From Cohnella zeiphila (GTDB taxonomy: Bacteria > Bacillota > Bacilli > Paenibacillales > Paenibacillaceae), in contig NZ_JACJVO010000052.1 in NCBI RefSeq assembly GCF_014212055.1, positions 1-64,000 on the forward strand: a DNA stretch of 64,000 nt, read 5' to 3'. Numbering within the stretch: position 1 is the first letter of the stretch; every line of letters begins with the position of its first letter. The notes under the pieces are model-generated. The model saw only the letters and a program-made list of their open reading frames with translations. It did not search any database and had not been told where the DNA came from. The translations under genes were made by a program, and so were the position numbers. Of this stretch, positions 9,055 to 17,832 are shown piece after piece.

Positions 9055-10011
9055 TCATTGCAGGGGGGTTCGATTCGGCAGCCCGACGACGCGGTCCGGC
9101 ACCGGGACGGAGGTCAGCTTGTCGGGATTGCGGATCGCGTCGATGGCGGCAATTCGACCGCCGTCCACGGTGAAGGAGATTACGGTCAGCACGTCGTCGG
9201 GATCGTTCAGCACGAGGCCCGGCGCGCCGTTGACGATCGCGATGCGGCCGCCGCGGAACGCCCTTTGCGAGAATCCGAGCAGCGCGCGGGCGACCGTCTC
9301 CGAGCCTTGAAGCGTCCGGGCCAGCGCCGGTACCTTGCCGCCGCCGTCGCCGCGCCAGACGACTTCGGGGTCGAGCAGCGAGACGAGCTTCTCCAGATCG
9401 CCTTCCTGACAGGCGGCCGCAAAGGCCGTCACCAGCTCGCGCTGCTCGGCATGCGTCGGCGCAAACCGCGGCCTTCCTTCCTCCACATGGGTACGGGCTC
9501 TGGAAGCCAGCTTGCGGACGGCGGCGGGCGAGCGGTTGACGACGCTTGCGACCTCGTCGAAAGACAGGCCGAACACGTCATGCAGCAGGAACGCGGTCCG
9601 CTCCGCCGCGGAGAGCCGCTCCAGCACGACCAGGAGCGCCATGCTCACCGATTCGTCGAGCGCGATCCGCTCGGCCGGATCGCCGGCGTCCCATTCTTCC
9701 ACGAGCGGCTCGGGCAGCCACGTTCCGACGTACTGCTCCCGCCGGACGCGGGCGCTGCCCAGGGCGTCCAGCGCCAGGCGGCCGACCGTCGTCGTCAGGA
9801 ACGCCGCCAGATCGCGGATCTCAGCGGGATCTTTCACCCGCTGCAGCCGCAGCCACGCTTCCTGCACGCAATCCTCCGCTTCGGCGTGAGAGCCGACGAT
9901 CGCATATGCCACCCTTTGCAGGCGCGGCCGCTGTTCCTCGAACAGGCGAAGCAAGTCGCCTTCCTTCATTAATGGCTTCCCGCGCTCCGCCGAATCGAAT
10001 TCGCTTCCCAT
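9055..10011 (-). CDS. ECF41-type extracytoplasmic-function sigma factor
   Basis: The 318-residue protein has sigma-70 region 2 (AYAIVGSHAEAEDCVQEAWLRL), region 4 (LSFDEVASVVNRSPAAVRKLASRA) and a long C-terminal SnoaL/NTF2-like extension. The extension and the region 2-4 linker carry the ECF41 hallmark motifs WLPEP, DGGGK and NPDKL. In this family the extension replaces an anti-sigma factor and tunes activity. ATG at 10011 follows GGAGGGAAG. The gene lies 1 bp downstream of the epimerase-like gene. ECF41 sigma factors typically sit beside a COE-type gene (carboxymuconolactone decarboxylase, oxidoreductase or epimerase), as here. The signal is unknown. Confidence 0.92.
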   Translation of the reverse strand: MGSEFDSAERGKPLMKEGDLLRLFEEQRPRLQRVAYAIVGSHAEAEDCVQEAWLRLQRVKDPAEIRDLAAFLTTTVGRLALDALGSARVRREQYVGTWLPEPLVEEWDAGDPAERIALDESVSMALLVVLERLSAAERTAFLLHDVFGLSFDEVASVVNRSPAAVRKLASRARTHVEEGRPRFAPTHAEQRELVTAFAAACQEGDLEKLVSLLDPEVVWRGDGGGKVPALARTLQGSETVARALLGFSQRAFRGGRIAIVNGAPGLVLNDPDDVLTVISFTVDGGRIAAIDAIRNPDKLTSVPVPDRVVGLPNRTPLQ

Positions 10012-10012
10012 G

Positions 10013-10759
10013 TTATCTTCCCTCCGCTTTGAGCCAGGCTTCGAACCGGGTCGATCCCGTGATATGAGGCTGCCGCTGCGTCGCGGCGCCCGATCGCAGC
10101 GCCTGGCCGAGCTTGCCGGGCAGGGGCACGGGAAGCAGCAGCGCGCGCCGGCCGGTCACCCGGCGCCAGATGCGGGCGAGCTCTCCGGCGCCGATGATCT
10201 CGGGTCCGGCGATTTCGAGGCGTCCCGCGAGCGGTCCGCCTTCCACGACATCCGCAACCGCCCGGGCGACTTCGGCGACTGCGACCGTCTGCAGCGGCGC
10301 GTCCAGCTTCGGCACCACTTTCCAGCGTCCGGCCTGCTCGAAGAGCGCCCGTACATATTCATGGAACTGGGTAGCGCGCACGATGCTCCACGGAACCGGA
10401 CCCCCCTCCACCTCGCGCTCTTGATCCGCCTTGGCCTTGAAGTAGCCGAACGGCACCCGCTCGCAGCCGACGATCGATACGCAGACGTGATGACCGATTC
10501 CCGCCGACCGCTCCGCCGCGAGCAGATGGCGCGTCCCTTCCACCAGCACGGTCGCGGCTTTCGACGTCGCGTTGTTGCTGGCGTCCACGACGGCGTCGCA
10601 GCCGCCGAGCGCGGCTTCCAGCCCTTCGCCCGTCGTCAGATCGACCGGATATTCCTCAGAGCTGCGGCTAAGCGCCCGCGCCTCGTGCCCCCGCGCTCGC
10701 AGCTCCCGGCTCACGTGGCGCCCGAGCATCCCGGTACCTCCGACAATCGCCACTTTCAT
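10013..10759 (-). CDS. NAD(P)-binding epimerase/oxidoreductase-like protein (atypical SDR, NmrA-like)
   Basis: The 248-residue protein starts with a Rossmann dinucleotide-binding loop (VAIVGGTGMLGRHVSREL, the G-x-x-G-x-x-G pattern of atypical SDRs). It continues with a short NmrA-like body (CDAVVDASNN, VSIVGCERVPFGYFKAKADQE) and lacks a clear catalytic Tyr-x-x-x-Lys in the classical place. It is the first gene of a two-gene unit with the ECF41 sigma factor and is the oxidoreductase/epimerase partner usually found with that sigma class. The ATG at 10759 has an AGGAGG site. The substrate is unknown. Confidence 0.83.
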   Translation of the reverse strand: MKVAIVGGTGMLGRHVSRELRARGHEARALSRSSEEYPVDLTTGEGLEAALGGCDAVVDASNNATSKAATVLVEGTRHLLAAERSAGIGHHVCVSIVGCERVPFGYFKAKADQEREVEGGPVPWSIVRATQFHEYVRALFEQAGRWKVVPKLDAPLQTVAVAEVARAVADVVEGGPLAGRLEIAGPEIIGAGELARIWRRVTGRRALLLPVPLPGKLGQALRSGAATQRQPHITGSTRFEAWLKAEGR

Positions 10760-10793
10760 CCGTCATTCCTCCTCATGAGCTTATCACTTGAAG

Positions 10794-10820
10794 GACGGCG
10801 CTGCAGGCGAAAGTGTGACA
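10794..10820 (-). promoter_or_regulatory. ECF41-dependent promoter
   Basis: On the minus strand TGTCACA (10820-10814) is separated by exactly 16 bp from CGTC (10797-10794), 34 bp before the epimerase-like start codon. This is the published ECF41 promoter pattern (TGTCACA-N16-CGTC). The sigma factor encoded downstream should therefore drive its own operon. Confidence 0.85.
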
Positions 10821-10861
10821 TGGGATGTATATGGCAGCGATCGGGGTCATAAAAGCGGACA

Positions 10862-11971
10862 TCAGAGAGAAGTCACTTCCCGATAGATATGAGATATTCG
10901 AGATCCGACTTTCGATATGGAAAATTTCCGTTTTACTGTTGCAGCGCCGAATTTTCCGAGCACTCGGGCTTGAGCCGGATGATGTAATATTCTTTTGAGA
11001 TCCGTTGAAAGTCTTCTGACCGAGATTGGGACAAAAGCTCCGTGATCGCCGAAGTGACATTGAATGCTTCTCGTGATATTTCGAGGACGCATGATTCCGC
11101 AATATCCCGCAATACCCGCAGCGACAACCGGCCGGCCGCATCCCATCGCTTCGAGTGCGACCCGGCCTGTTCCCACTATAACATCCGCTGCGTAATAAGC
11201 ATGCTGGATATTGGTCAGTGGCGGACGGATCCATACAACATGTCTGCCAAGGCGACGGTTAACTTGAGCCGCCAGTCGAAGAAGCCTCGGCTGTCGGGAT
11301 CTGGGTCCATACAGTACCACGATAAAGTTCGGGGAACTCGCGGCAACATGCTTCGCCGCTAATATCACTTTTTTTGCGATCGAGTATTTGTCGGGAGAAA
11401 ATCTGCCGGCATAAACAACAATTTGAGCATGTCGCGGCAGATGCAGCGCTTTTCTGTATTTGTATTTGTATTTGTTTGATGCAGGGTGGAAAATTTTCGT
11501 GTCAATGCCGTTTGGAATCATTCGGATTTTCTTTGCCGGAATACGAAGCTTGACGAGCCAGTTTTTCAGCCTGGGTGAAACCGCGATTAATCGATTCGAA
11601 GTTCTCGCCACCTTAAGCAATGTGGAACGTTTATGATAGATACCATGAACACTTGCAATCAATGGAACTTTGGTATGGCTGGATAAGGTGGCTGCTTGAA
11701 GAAACGATGACGAATCATGCGCATGTACGGCATTGTACTTCCCTTTGGCAATGATCGACGATAGGGTCGATACTCGATTCATCAATGTTTTTTTCCTCGA
11801 GGAAAGATAATGAACGGTAATTCCCGCTCTTTTAAACGAGCTTGCGAGAGGACCTCTCTTGGCTGCAACGCCAACCGGAATTCCTTTTGATATTATATTT
11901 CGGGATAGGGTAAGGATGTATTTTTCGGTACCCCCTATACTCAGTCGTCTCACCAACATGAGGATTCTCAT
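10862..11971 (-). CDS. Glycosyltransferase family 4 (CotSA-like)
   Basis: The 369-residue protein has a GT-B fold. The N-terminal acceptor domain carries RRLSIGGTEKYILTLS, and the C-terminal nucleotide-sugar domain contains VVYAGRFSPDK and a variant of the E-x7-E motif region (VGTGRVALEAMGCGRPVVAAG). It lies 19 bp downstream of the CotS-like gene and has a GGAGGT site. In Bacillus subtilis the spore-coat pair cotSA-cotS has a GT4 protein next to CotS, so a coat or exosporium glycan role is inferred. The cluster is AT-richer than its surroundings. Confidence 0.82.
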   Translation of the reverse strand: MRILMLVRRLSIGGTEKYILTLSRNIISKGIPVGVAAKRGPLASSFKRAGITVHYLSSRKKTLMNRVSTLSSIIAKGKYNAVHAHDSSSFLQAATLSSHTKVPLIASVHGIYHKRSTLLKVARTSNRLIAVSPRLKNWLVKLRIPAKKIRMIPNGIDTKIFHPASNKYKYKYRKALHLPRHAQIVVYAGRFSPDKYSIAKKVILAAKHVAASSPNFIVVLYGPRSRQPRLLRLAAQVNRRLGRHVVWIRPPLTNIQHAYYAADVIVGTGRVALEAMGCGRPVVAAGIAGYCGIMRPRNITRSIQCHFGDHGAFVPISVRRLSTDLKRILHHPAQARVLGKFGAATVKRKFSISKVGSRISHIYREVTSL

Positions 11972-11990
11972 ACTTACCTCCGGGCTCTTC

Positions 11991-12986
11991 CTAGGCTGTT
12001 GAGCTATTCCTTTTGGCGTAGTTGTTCATTTTCTTCAAAAAAGGACCGATTCTTCTTTCGGATTTAAGCGCCCATTGCAACCAACTTTTTGTTAAGGGGA
12101 ATCTTTTGAAAGGGGATAATACTAAATAGGTTGTGAGCGGGAAGCGCAACCAGACCTCAATAAGTCTGTAATCGCTCCTTTTCAGTCTCGAAACCTGACG
12201 ATAACCGTCCAGAATCGCCTTCGCGATCGAAAAATCCCATTGATAATCTTTGCATGAATTATAAATGACCCTGTACAAATCGTATGCCCGCAAATCGACA
12301 TGCAAAGTCTCGAAATCGATCAGGTACGTGCCTTTTTTATTTAGAATGAAATTGCTGGGACCGCCATCCCCATGACATAATACCGCTGTTTTACGCGGAT
12401 TTCGGCGGTAGGATTGATATCCGCTGGTTCCTAGCAAACTTTTCGCCATGCTTGCATAGCGTAAAATTTCCGGTCCGTTTTGCTGGAGAAACCGGCTAAT
12501 CGGCAAACGAAATCCGTTTCTTTTGGCTTTTACAATCTTCTTTTTAATGAATCGTTCTCGGGTTCGTAAGGTTGAGGGCCAAGTTCCAATCGCACTATAA
12601 GCAAATTTCCCTTTTAGACCTGCACGGCCAGCCTTATGAAAGCGCGCTAACGCGATGCCGCATGCTCGCATATCGATCAAAGAACGGGGGGATGGCTTTC
12701 TCCCTGAGATCCAAGGCGTTAAGACGAAGAGCTCTCCCTTGGGCGAAACGGCGTATGGTTTTCGTCCCTCTGGTGTTTGTGGATCACGCCAGGCCACAAG
12801 TAAACCTTTTTGCCGAACTTTCAACAAGACTCGGTCTATCCACCGTAATCGAGTAACTCGCTTGGGCATTCGCTTTAAACTATATGTTTTACCATTCGCG
12901 GCTGCAATTCGATAAATTCCTTTGCGGATTTTTTTTTGCTTGCTTGCGTTCATCCCGAATCGCTTTACAATAGCGGGCACATTCAT
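11991..12986 (-). CDS. CotS-family spore-coat kinase-fold protein
   Basis: The 331-residue protein has an aminoglycoside-phosphotransferase/CotS-like fold. The N-lobe contains GIYRIAAANGKTYSLKRMPK, with a possible ATP-site lysine. The C-lobe holds VLCHGDGGPSNFILNKKGTYLIDFETLHVDLRAYDLYR, that is HGD-x4-N and the IDFE metal-binding segment. It lies between two GT4 genes; its ATG overlaps the stop of the upstream one (ATGA). This gene order resembles the cotSA-cotS spore-coat region. Whether it still phosphorylates a substrate is unknown. Confidence 0.82.
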   Translation of the reverse strand: MNVPAIVKRFGMNASKQKKIRKGIYRIAAANGKTYSLKRMPKRVTRLRWIDRVLLKVRQKGLLVAWRDPQTPEGRKPYAVSPKGELFVLTPWISGRKPSPRSLIDMRACGIALARFHKAGRAGLKGKFAYSAIGTWPSTLRTRERFIKKKIVKAKRNGFRLPISRFLQQNGPEILRYASMAKSLLGTSGYQSYRRNPRKTAVLCHGDGGPSNFILNKKGTYLIDFETLHVDLRAYDLYRVIYNSCKDYQWDFSIAKAILDGYRQVSRLKRSDYRLIEVWLRFPLTTYLVLSPFKRFPLTKSWLQWALKSERRIGPFLKKMNNYAKRNSSTA

Positions 12987-14116
12987 TGTACGGTCTCCTT
13001 TTTAAGATGCCTAAACAATGATTGATATCGGGCGGCAATAGCAGGCCACTTATACTGAGCGGCAGTAGATCGGGCGTTGATAACACGCTTTCTTGTTTGG
13101 GAAGGATTGTTCCAAAATTGTTTGATCGCTTGGGCGATTCCTTTACTGCTGACGGTACGAATGATTTGCGCATTTCTTATGCTTACGAATTCCTGTAACC
13201 CTCCTGATCTTGTAGAAACAAGCGGCACGCCGTTTGCCATTGCTTCCAAGGCGACTAAGCAGAACGATTCTGTTTTGCTTGGTACAATAACGGCCCCGTA
13301 AGAAGCATACATCCGTTGTATCTTGTTATGCGGTCTGCTTTTGATCCAACGAATTCGCTTTGCAATGCCAAGTTGACTTGCAAGGGTTCGCAGTTTTTTT
13401 TGATAGCTTTTTTTACCGCTACCCATAATCGTTAAACGAACGCGATCCTGATTTCGAGATAAGAGCGCAATCGCTTTAAGCAAAGACTCGACCCCTTTTG
13501 AGGGGATTAATCTACCCACATAAAGTAAATTTGTCCGAGCGCCGTGCGACTTCTTCGATACTGATTTTACGCCGTGAGGAATGACAGCTATTTTTGCTTT
13601 GGCGAGTTTAGGGTAACGTTTCTTAGTCGCCTTTGCCAGCCAGTTGCTAGGCACCACGATTCGTCTTGAGATCCGAAACAATTTGGTTTGATTTTTCCCC
13701 CATGGAGAATAGATGCCCTGAGATACCATGGAGTGGCATGTATAGACAATTGGAATGCGGAATTGATCTCCGGCTAGTTTCGCGGTGTCGGCAAATTCCG
13801 TGCTATGCACATGAATGACATTCGGTTTCATGCAGCCCATTCTAGATGCCAATCGCAGGATGGATGAAGCTTTAAAGCTTTGTTTGGTTCGACTAAAGTA
13901 TCGTGAATTTTTGGGAAGCCTTAGAATGCTTAAATTGCTATTCGGATTCGTTTTCGTTAATTGATTGGAACTCCCGGCGCATAGCACCGTGACTTTCCCG
14001 CCTGCTTTACTCAGCGCTTTCGTTAAGCGAGTGGCAACGATCCCTAATCCGCCGATTATTCTGGGTTGATACTCATAAGACAGGACCCATGCTTTTAGTT
14101 GTCTTTTTTCTTCCAT
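12983..14116 (-). CDS. Glycosyltransferase family 4
   Basis: The 377-residue protein is a GT-B retaining glycosyltransferase. The N-terminal domain has YEYQPRIIGGLGIVATRLTKAL, typical of glycogen-synthase-like or GT4 enzymes. The C-terminal domain has LLYVGRLIPSKGVESLLKA and SKTESFCLVALEAMANGVPLVSTRSGG, including the E-x7-E donor-binding motif. ATG at 14116 is preferred over an upstream in-frame ATG at 14179 because GAGGAGGGAATCC directly precedes it. It is the first gene of the three-gene GT/CotS/GT unit. One 60-bp line inside the gene is 43% GC by hand count, clearly below the neighbouring genes. Confidence 0.83.
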   Translation of the reverse strand: MEEKRQLKAWVLSYEYQPRIIGGLGIVATRLTKALSKAGGKVTVLCAGSSNQLTKTNPNSNLSILRLPKNSRYFSRTKQSFKASSILRLASRMGCMKPNVIHVHSTEFADTAKLAGDQFRIPIVYTCHSMVSQGIYSPWGKNQTKLFRISRRIVVPSNWLAKATKKRYPKLAKAKIAVIPHGVKSVSKKSHGARTNLLYVGRLIPSKGVESLLKAIALLSRNQDRVRLTIMGSGKKSYQKKLRTLASQLGIAKRIRWIKSRPHNKIQRMYASYGAVIVPSKTESFCLVALEAMANGVPLVSTRSGGLQEFVSIRNAQIIRTVSSKGIAQAIKQFWNNPSQTRKRVINARSTAAQYKWPAIAARYQSLFRHLKKETVQ

Positions 14117-14179
14117 GGATTCCCTCCTCGATCTCCTCCGAGAAATCAATTTCTGAATACTGTTATCATCTTGGCTCAA

Positions 14180-14466
14180 TATCTCCGAAATCGAGCGGGT
14201 CGATCTTTTGCAACCCGTGAAACCTGGATTTATGTTCGACTCATGTAAAATTATTCAATCTGTCCATCCTTGCAACGGCAAATGACCATTAAAAATCAGG
14301 CATTTTCTCCGTGAAAATAAGCAAAAAAATGGACAGTAAAAACAATGTCACCACATCCGTAGGGGGTGAACAGTTTAGCTCGCGGGGTCTAAACGTCCGA
14401 TCCCCGGAGCTTGCTTGGGCCCCGAACGGATCGGCGGGGAGGTCACGAAACCCAATTAGCCGCGCA
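14180..14466. other. Intergenic region without a recognised gene
   Basis: About 290 bp separate the glycosyltransferase unit from the vanY-type gene terminator. It presumably carries the promoter of the glycosyltransferase operon. I see no convincing sigma-A or sigma-K promoter, RNA gene or coding frame in it. Confidence 0.5.
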
Positions 14467-14496
14467 ATAGAAAAGAGCCGGCTTCCAGAGCCGACT
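14467..14496 (-). terminator. Terminator of the VanY-like gene
   Basis: On the minus strand AGTCGGCT and AGCCGGCT pair with one G-T wobble around a 5-bp loop. CTTTTCTATT follows, 16 bp past the stop codon. Confidence 0.7.
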
Positions 14497-14511
14497 CCAG
14501 GCGGTGCGCGT

Positions 14512-15429
14512 TCATCCGCCGGCCGATCCGGATACGGCGAGCGCATTCGTATACTCTTCCAGGGTGACATCCTTGTCGTGCATTTCCTTGGCCGCGTCCA
14601 GTCCGACGTAGCGGAGGTGCCACGGCTCGTATTTGTAGCCGGTAATGTCTTCCTTGCCCTCCGGATAGCGAATGATAAATCCGTATTCGTAAGAGTGCTC
14701 GGCGAGCCATTTCGCTTCCTTCGTGCCGGCGAAGCAGTCGGTGGCGGCGCATTTCCCGTCGGAGCCGGAGACGTCGATCGCAAGGCCGGTCTCATGCTCG
14801 CTCGTTCCGGGGTATGCGCTGTAGGTGCGGGCTTTCTCCAGGCCGTCTTTTTTGACGTATGCTTCAAAAAGCGACTTCTGCCGGGCGAACGAACGGTACG
14901 CGGAGACGCCGGCAAGCGGAACGTCGTCCTTGTCGGCGGCTGCGAACAGCTTCTCCAGCGCGTCGGCGGCTACCTTGCGCATCTCGCGCTTCTCGATCTT
15001 CTCCGTGAACGTGAAGCGGACGTCGGGGTAGACGAGGTCGCTCGGATCGTAGTCATCGGGCAGCTTGTTTTGCTTATTGACCAGCACGGTGACGGACTCC
15101 GGCTCGGCGACGGTGGCGATATCGGCGGGATCGTCGCCGGACGAATCGGAGCTCTTGCCCGGGACGTCGGTCTTCGTGCCGGAGCTGCCGCTGCTTGCGG
15201 ACGGTGCCGAAGCCGAAGGCTCGTCCGAAGCGGGCGGACTTGCGTCCGACGCAGGCGGGCTGGCCTCTTCGGAACCGGAAGGGCTGGCTGCGCCGGACGA
15301 AGACGGGCTTGCCGCCGCGCTTTCGCTCGGCGCTCCGGACGATGCCGCGCCTCCGTTATCGTTCGCGCCGCATGCCGTCAAGGCGACGACGGACGCTGCC
15401 AGCATGAGGGACAACAGCTTGTTTCGCAT
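14512..15429 (-). CDS. VanY-family D-alanyl-D-alanine carboxypeptidase lipoprotein
   Basis: The 305-residue protein starts with a lipoprotein signal (LLSLMLAASVVALTAC, lipobox Cys at about residue 20). A Ser/Ala/Pro/Glu-rich low-complexity linker runs to about residue 105. The rest is a peptidase M15B domain. Zinc and catalytic motifs are visible: SAYRSFARQKSLFE, then GTSEHETGLAIDVSG (the S-x-H-x4-G-x-A-x-D motif), then EPWHLRYVG. It should trim the terminal D-Ala of peptidoglycan stem peptides outside the membrane. No vanRS or vanHAX genes are nearby, so it is probably cell-wall maintenance, not glycopeptide resistance. Confidence 0.9.
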   Translation of the reverse strand: MRNKLLSLMLAASVVALTACGANDNGGAASSGAPSESAAASPSSSGAASPSGSEEASPPASDASPPASDEPSASAPSASSGSSGTKTDVPGKSSDSSGDDPADIATVAEPESVTVLVNKQNKLPDDYDPSDLVYPDVRFTFTEKIEKREMRKVAADALEKLFAAADKDDVPLAGVSAYRSFARQKSLFEAYVKKDGLEKARTYSAYPGTSEHETGLAIDVSGSDGKCAATDCFAGTKEAKWLAEHSYEYGFIIRYPEGKEDITGYKYEPWHLRYVGLDAAKEMHDKDVTLEEYTNALAVSGSAGG

Positions 15430-15585
15430 AACGTTCTCCTTTTCGATAAATCCGTTTCTACCTTAGACGGAATAAGTTCAATGGAGGTTGCGAGTCATTT
15501 TGCCTCCGGCTCCATTGTAACCCGGATCGATTCGATAAGGAACCAAACTCTTCGTTCCCTCCGTCCGGACCGCGCGTATCCAAGC

Positions 15586-16809
15586 TCAGCGGGCTTTCAG
15601 CGGAACAGAGGAAGCGCCGCGGGCGGCGGTCCGGCGGGCCTTCGCGATCGTGAGCTGGACGGCCGTCATCAGCAGCGTGATCGCGATTAGTCCGGCGACG
15701 AGCGCGGACGAGCCTCCTCCGGCGGCATCGTGCAGCCACCCGAGCGCGATCGGGCCGATCGCGCCGATGACGTAGCCGACGGATTGCGTCATCGCCGACC
15801 AGGCCGCGGCTTGGTCGGCGTCGGCCGCCTCGTCGAGAGGGAGCAGCAGATTGAGCGGGAACAGGATGCCCGGTCCGATGCCGATCAGTACGGCGGCAAG
15901 CCAGGGAACGGCGGCGAACGCGGTCATCAGAAAGCCGGCGAGCAGGAACGCGGAGCCGAGGAGCAGCCACGGCAGGCGCGACGGGAATCGCTTCAGCAGG
16001 AAAGGGAGCGCGAGACCGACCGGAATTTGCGTCACCGAGAAGATCGTCAGCGTGCCGGCGGCGTAAGCTTTGCCGTAGCCCATATCTTGAACGAGCGGCG
16101 GCAGCCAGGCGGTGACCGAATAGAACAGCATGCCGAGCAGGCCGAACGACAGCGTCAGCTTCCACGCTTTGCGGCTCCGCCAGGGAAGACCCGACCGGCG
16201 AGGGGAACCCGTCTTCGCGGCTGTGTTCGGGACGGCCGCGGCAGAGGCGGTTTTGCGCGAGACGGCCAGCCGCCAGATGGGCAGCGCCAGCGCCGCCAGG
16301 ACGGCCCAGACGGCAAGGGAGATTTGCCAGGAGTGGAAGCGCGACTGCAGCGGCACGGACAAACCGGACGCCAGCGTCGCTCCGACCGCCAGCGCGATCG
16401 TATACAGCGAGATCATCATCGGAACGCGAGCGGGAAAACGCTGCTTGATAAATCCGGAAAGCAGCGGCCCGATGGCCGCGATGCCGACGCCGGCGAGCAG
16501 CGCGGTCAGCAGCAGGAACAGGGAGGAATGGGCGAACACCCTCAGCGCGTTGCCCAGGGCGATGACGCCGAGCGACCAGCCGATAACGCGCTCGATGCCC
16601 CGTTTCCGGCCGACGGCGACGGCAAGCGGCGAGAAGACGCCCATGCACAGCACGGGAATCGACGTGAGCAGGCTGGCCATGGAGGCGCTCATGCCGAGAT
16701 CGCCCCGGATGGCTTGCAGCACGGGCGAAACGGCGTTGATGGCGGGACGGAGATTAAGCGAAGCTAGAAATAGGGCCAGACCCATCCAGAATGCGGTTTT
16801 TTTGCTCAT
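15586..16809 (-). CDS. MFS transporter, CynX/NimT (cyanate transporter) family
   Basis: The 407-residue, 12-span carrier begins with FLASLNLRPAINAVSPVLQAIRGDLGMS, the signature opening of CynX/NimT/YycB proteins (NLRPA...SP). The start is set at 16809, where AGGAGAGGATAATC precedes ATG; upstream in-frame methionines extend into the divergent promoter. It is divergent from the LysR gene at 16932. Family members move cyanate or nitroimidazole-like compounds, but the substrate cannot be assigned. Confidence 0.85.
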   Translation of the reverse strand: MSKKTAFWMGLALFLASLNLRPAINAVSPVLQAIRGDLGMSASMASLLTSIPVLCMGVFSPLAVAVGRKRGIERVIGWSLGVIALGNALRVFAHSSLFLLLTALLAGVGIAAIGPLLSGFIKQRFPARVPMMISLYTIALAVGATLASGLSVPLQSRFHSWQISLAVWAVLAALALPIWRLAVSRKTASAAAVPNTAAKTGSPRRSGLPWRSRKAWKLTLSFGLLGMLFYSVTAWLPPLVQDMGYGKAYAAGTLTIFSVTQIPVGLALPFLLKRFPSRLPWLLLGSAFLLAGFLMTAFAAVPWLAAVLIGIGPGILFPLNLLLPLDEAADADQAAAWSAMTQSVGYVIGAIGPIALGWLHDAAGGGSSALVAGLIAITLLMTAVQLTIAKARRTAARGASSVPLKAR

Positions 16810-16869
16810 GATTATCCTCTCCTTCGTGGATGCCGATCTCAATGAACTCATCATAAAGGGAGAGGGTTT

Positions 16870-16902
16870 ATTGATCAATTCAATGAAATAAATTATGATC
16901 AT
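16870..16902. promoter_or_regulatory. Two TGATCA-centred palindromes between MFS and LysR genes
   Basis: ATTGATCAAT (16870-16879) and ATGATCAT (16895-16902) have centres 24 bp apart in the AT-rich divergent intergenic region. They are candidates for the LysR recognition and activation sites. This is inferred from position and symmetry only. Confidence 0.4.
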
Positions 16903-16931
16903 TTAAAAAACAAATAAGAGAGGCGTTCCCG

Positions 16932-17828
16932 ATGCGGTTGGAAATCAGACAGCTGGAATACTTCTCGGCGGTATGCGAGGAGCTCCATTTCTCCCGGGCC
17001 GCCGAGAAGCTCGGCATTTCCCAGCCCAATCTAAGCTTGCAGATCAAGGCGCTCGAACAGGAGATCGGCGCGCCTCTGTTCGACCGGCTCGGGAAGCGGA
17101 TCGCGCTCACATCCGCGGGGGAGCTGCTGCGCAAGCACTGCTGCAACTTATTTACCGATTTGGACAATGCTTATGAGGAGATCCGGGACCTGTGCGAGCA
17201 CCAGACGGGAAATCTGGCGATCGGCATGATCCCTTCGGAGCTGGATTACCGGCTGACGCCGATTCTGATCGACTTCCACCACCGGCATCCGAACACCCGC
17301 TTGCGGATTTACTCCTCGGTCGACGTTGCCAAGCTGGTGCTGGAGACGGAGGTCGACATCGGCATCTCGCTCATCCCCGATCCGGACGAGCGCCTCACGG
17401 TCGTCCCGTTGGGGCGGCAGGAATACGGCCTGGTCGTGTCCGCGGCCCATGAGCTGGCCGATCGGGAGTCGATTCTGCTGGAGGAACTGAAGGGATATCC
17501 GATCATTATGTATCCCAAAGGGTTCTGGGGCAGGGAGCTGGTGGAGAAGGAGTGCGCGAAGATCGGCTTTCGCTTGAACACCGTCGTCGAGACGACGTCC
17601 AATCCTTCGTTGTTCCGGTTCGTGGCGGAGAACGTCGGAGCGACGGTCCAGACCGCGACGCTGACGAAGGCGGTCGGGGACCCGAAGCTGCGCTTCATTC
17701 CGATCCGGGACCGCCCTCCGGCGAGGGAGACGTGCATCCTGCATCGCTCGGACAAATATTTGAATCGGGCTGCCCGCGCGTTTATCGAGACGATGGAGGA
17801 GCAATTGAAGGAGCGGAGCCAGAGATGA
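16932..17828 (+). CDS. LysR-family transcriptional regulator
   Basis: The 298-residue protein has an N-terminal winged HTH (QLEYFSAVCEELHFSRAAEKLGISQPNLSLQIKALEQEIG) and a LysR substrate-binding domain. It opens with the MRLEIRQLEYF pattern common in the CbbR/CynR branch. It is divergent from the CynX-type carrier and probably regulates it. The gene ends 4 bp before the end of the convergent TPR gene. The Shine-Dalgarno sequence is weak (AGAGAGG). Confidence 0.88.
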   Translation: MRLEIRQLEYFSAVCEELHFSRAAEKLGISQPNLSLQIKALEQEIGAPLFDRLGKRIALTSAGELLRKHCCNLFTDLDNAYEEIRDLCEHQTGNLAIGMIPSELDYRLTPILIDFHHRHPNTRLRIYSSVDVAKLVLETEVDIGISLIPDPDERLTVVPLGRQEYGLVVSAAHELADRESILLEELKGYPIIMYPKGFWGRELVEKECAKIGFRLNTVVETTSNPSLFRFVAENVGATVQTATLTKAVGDPKLRFIPIRDRPPARETCILHRSDKYLNRAARAFIETMEEQLKERSQR

Positions 17829-17832
17829 GGCT

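Noticed and set aside
14512..15429. Glycopeptide-resistance locus
   Set aside because: Only the VanY-type carboxypeptidase is present, without vanR/S/H/A/X neighbours.
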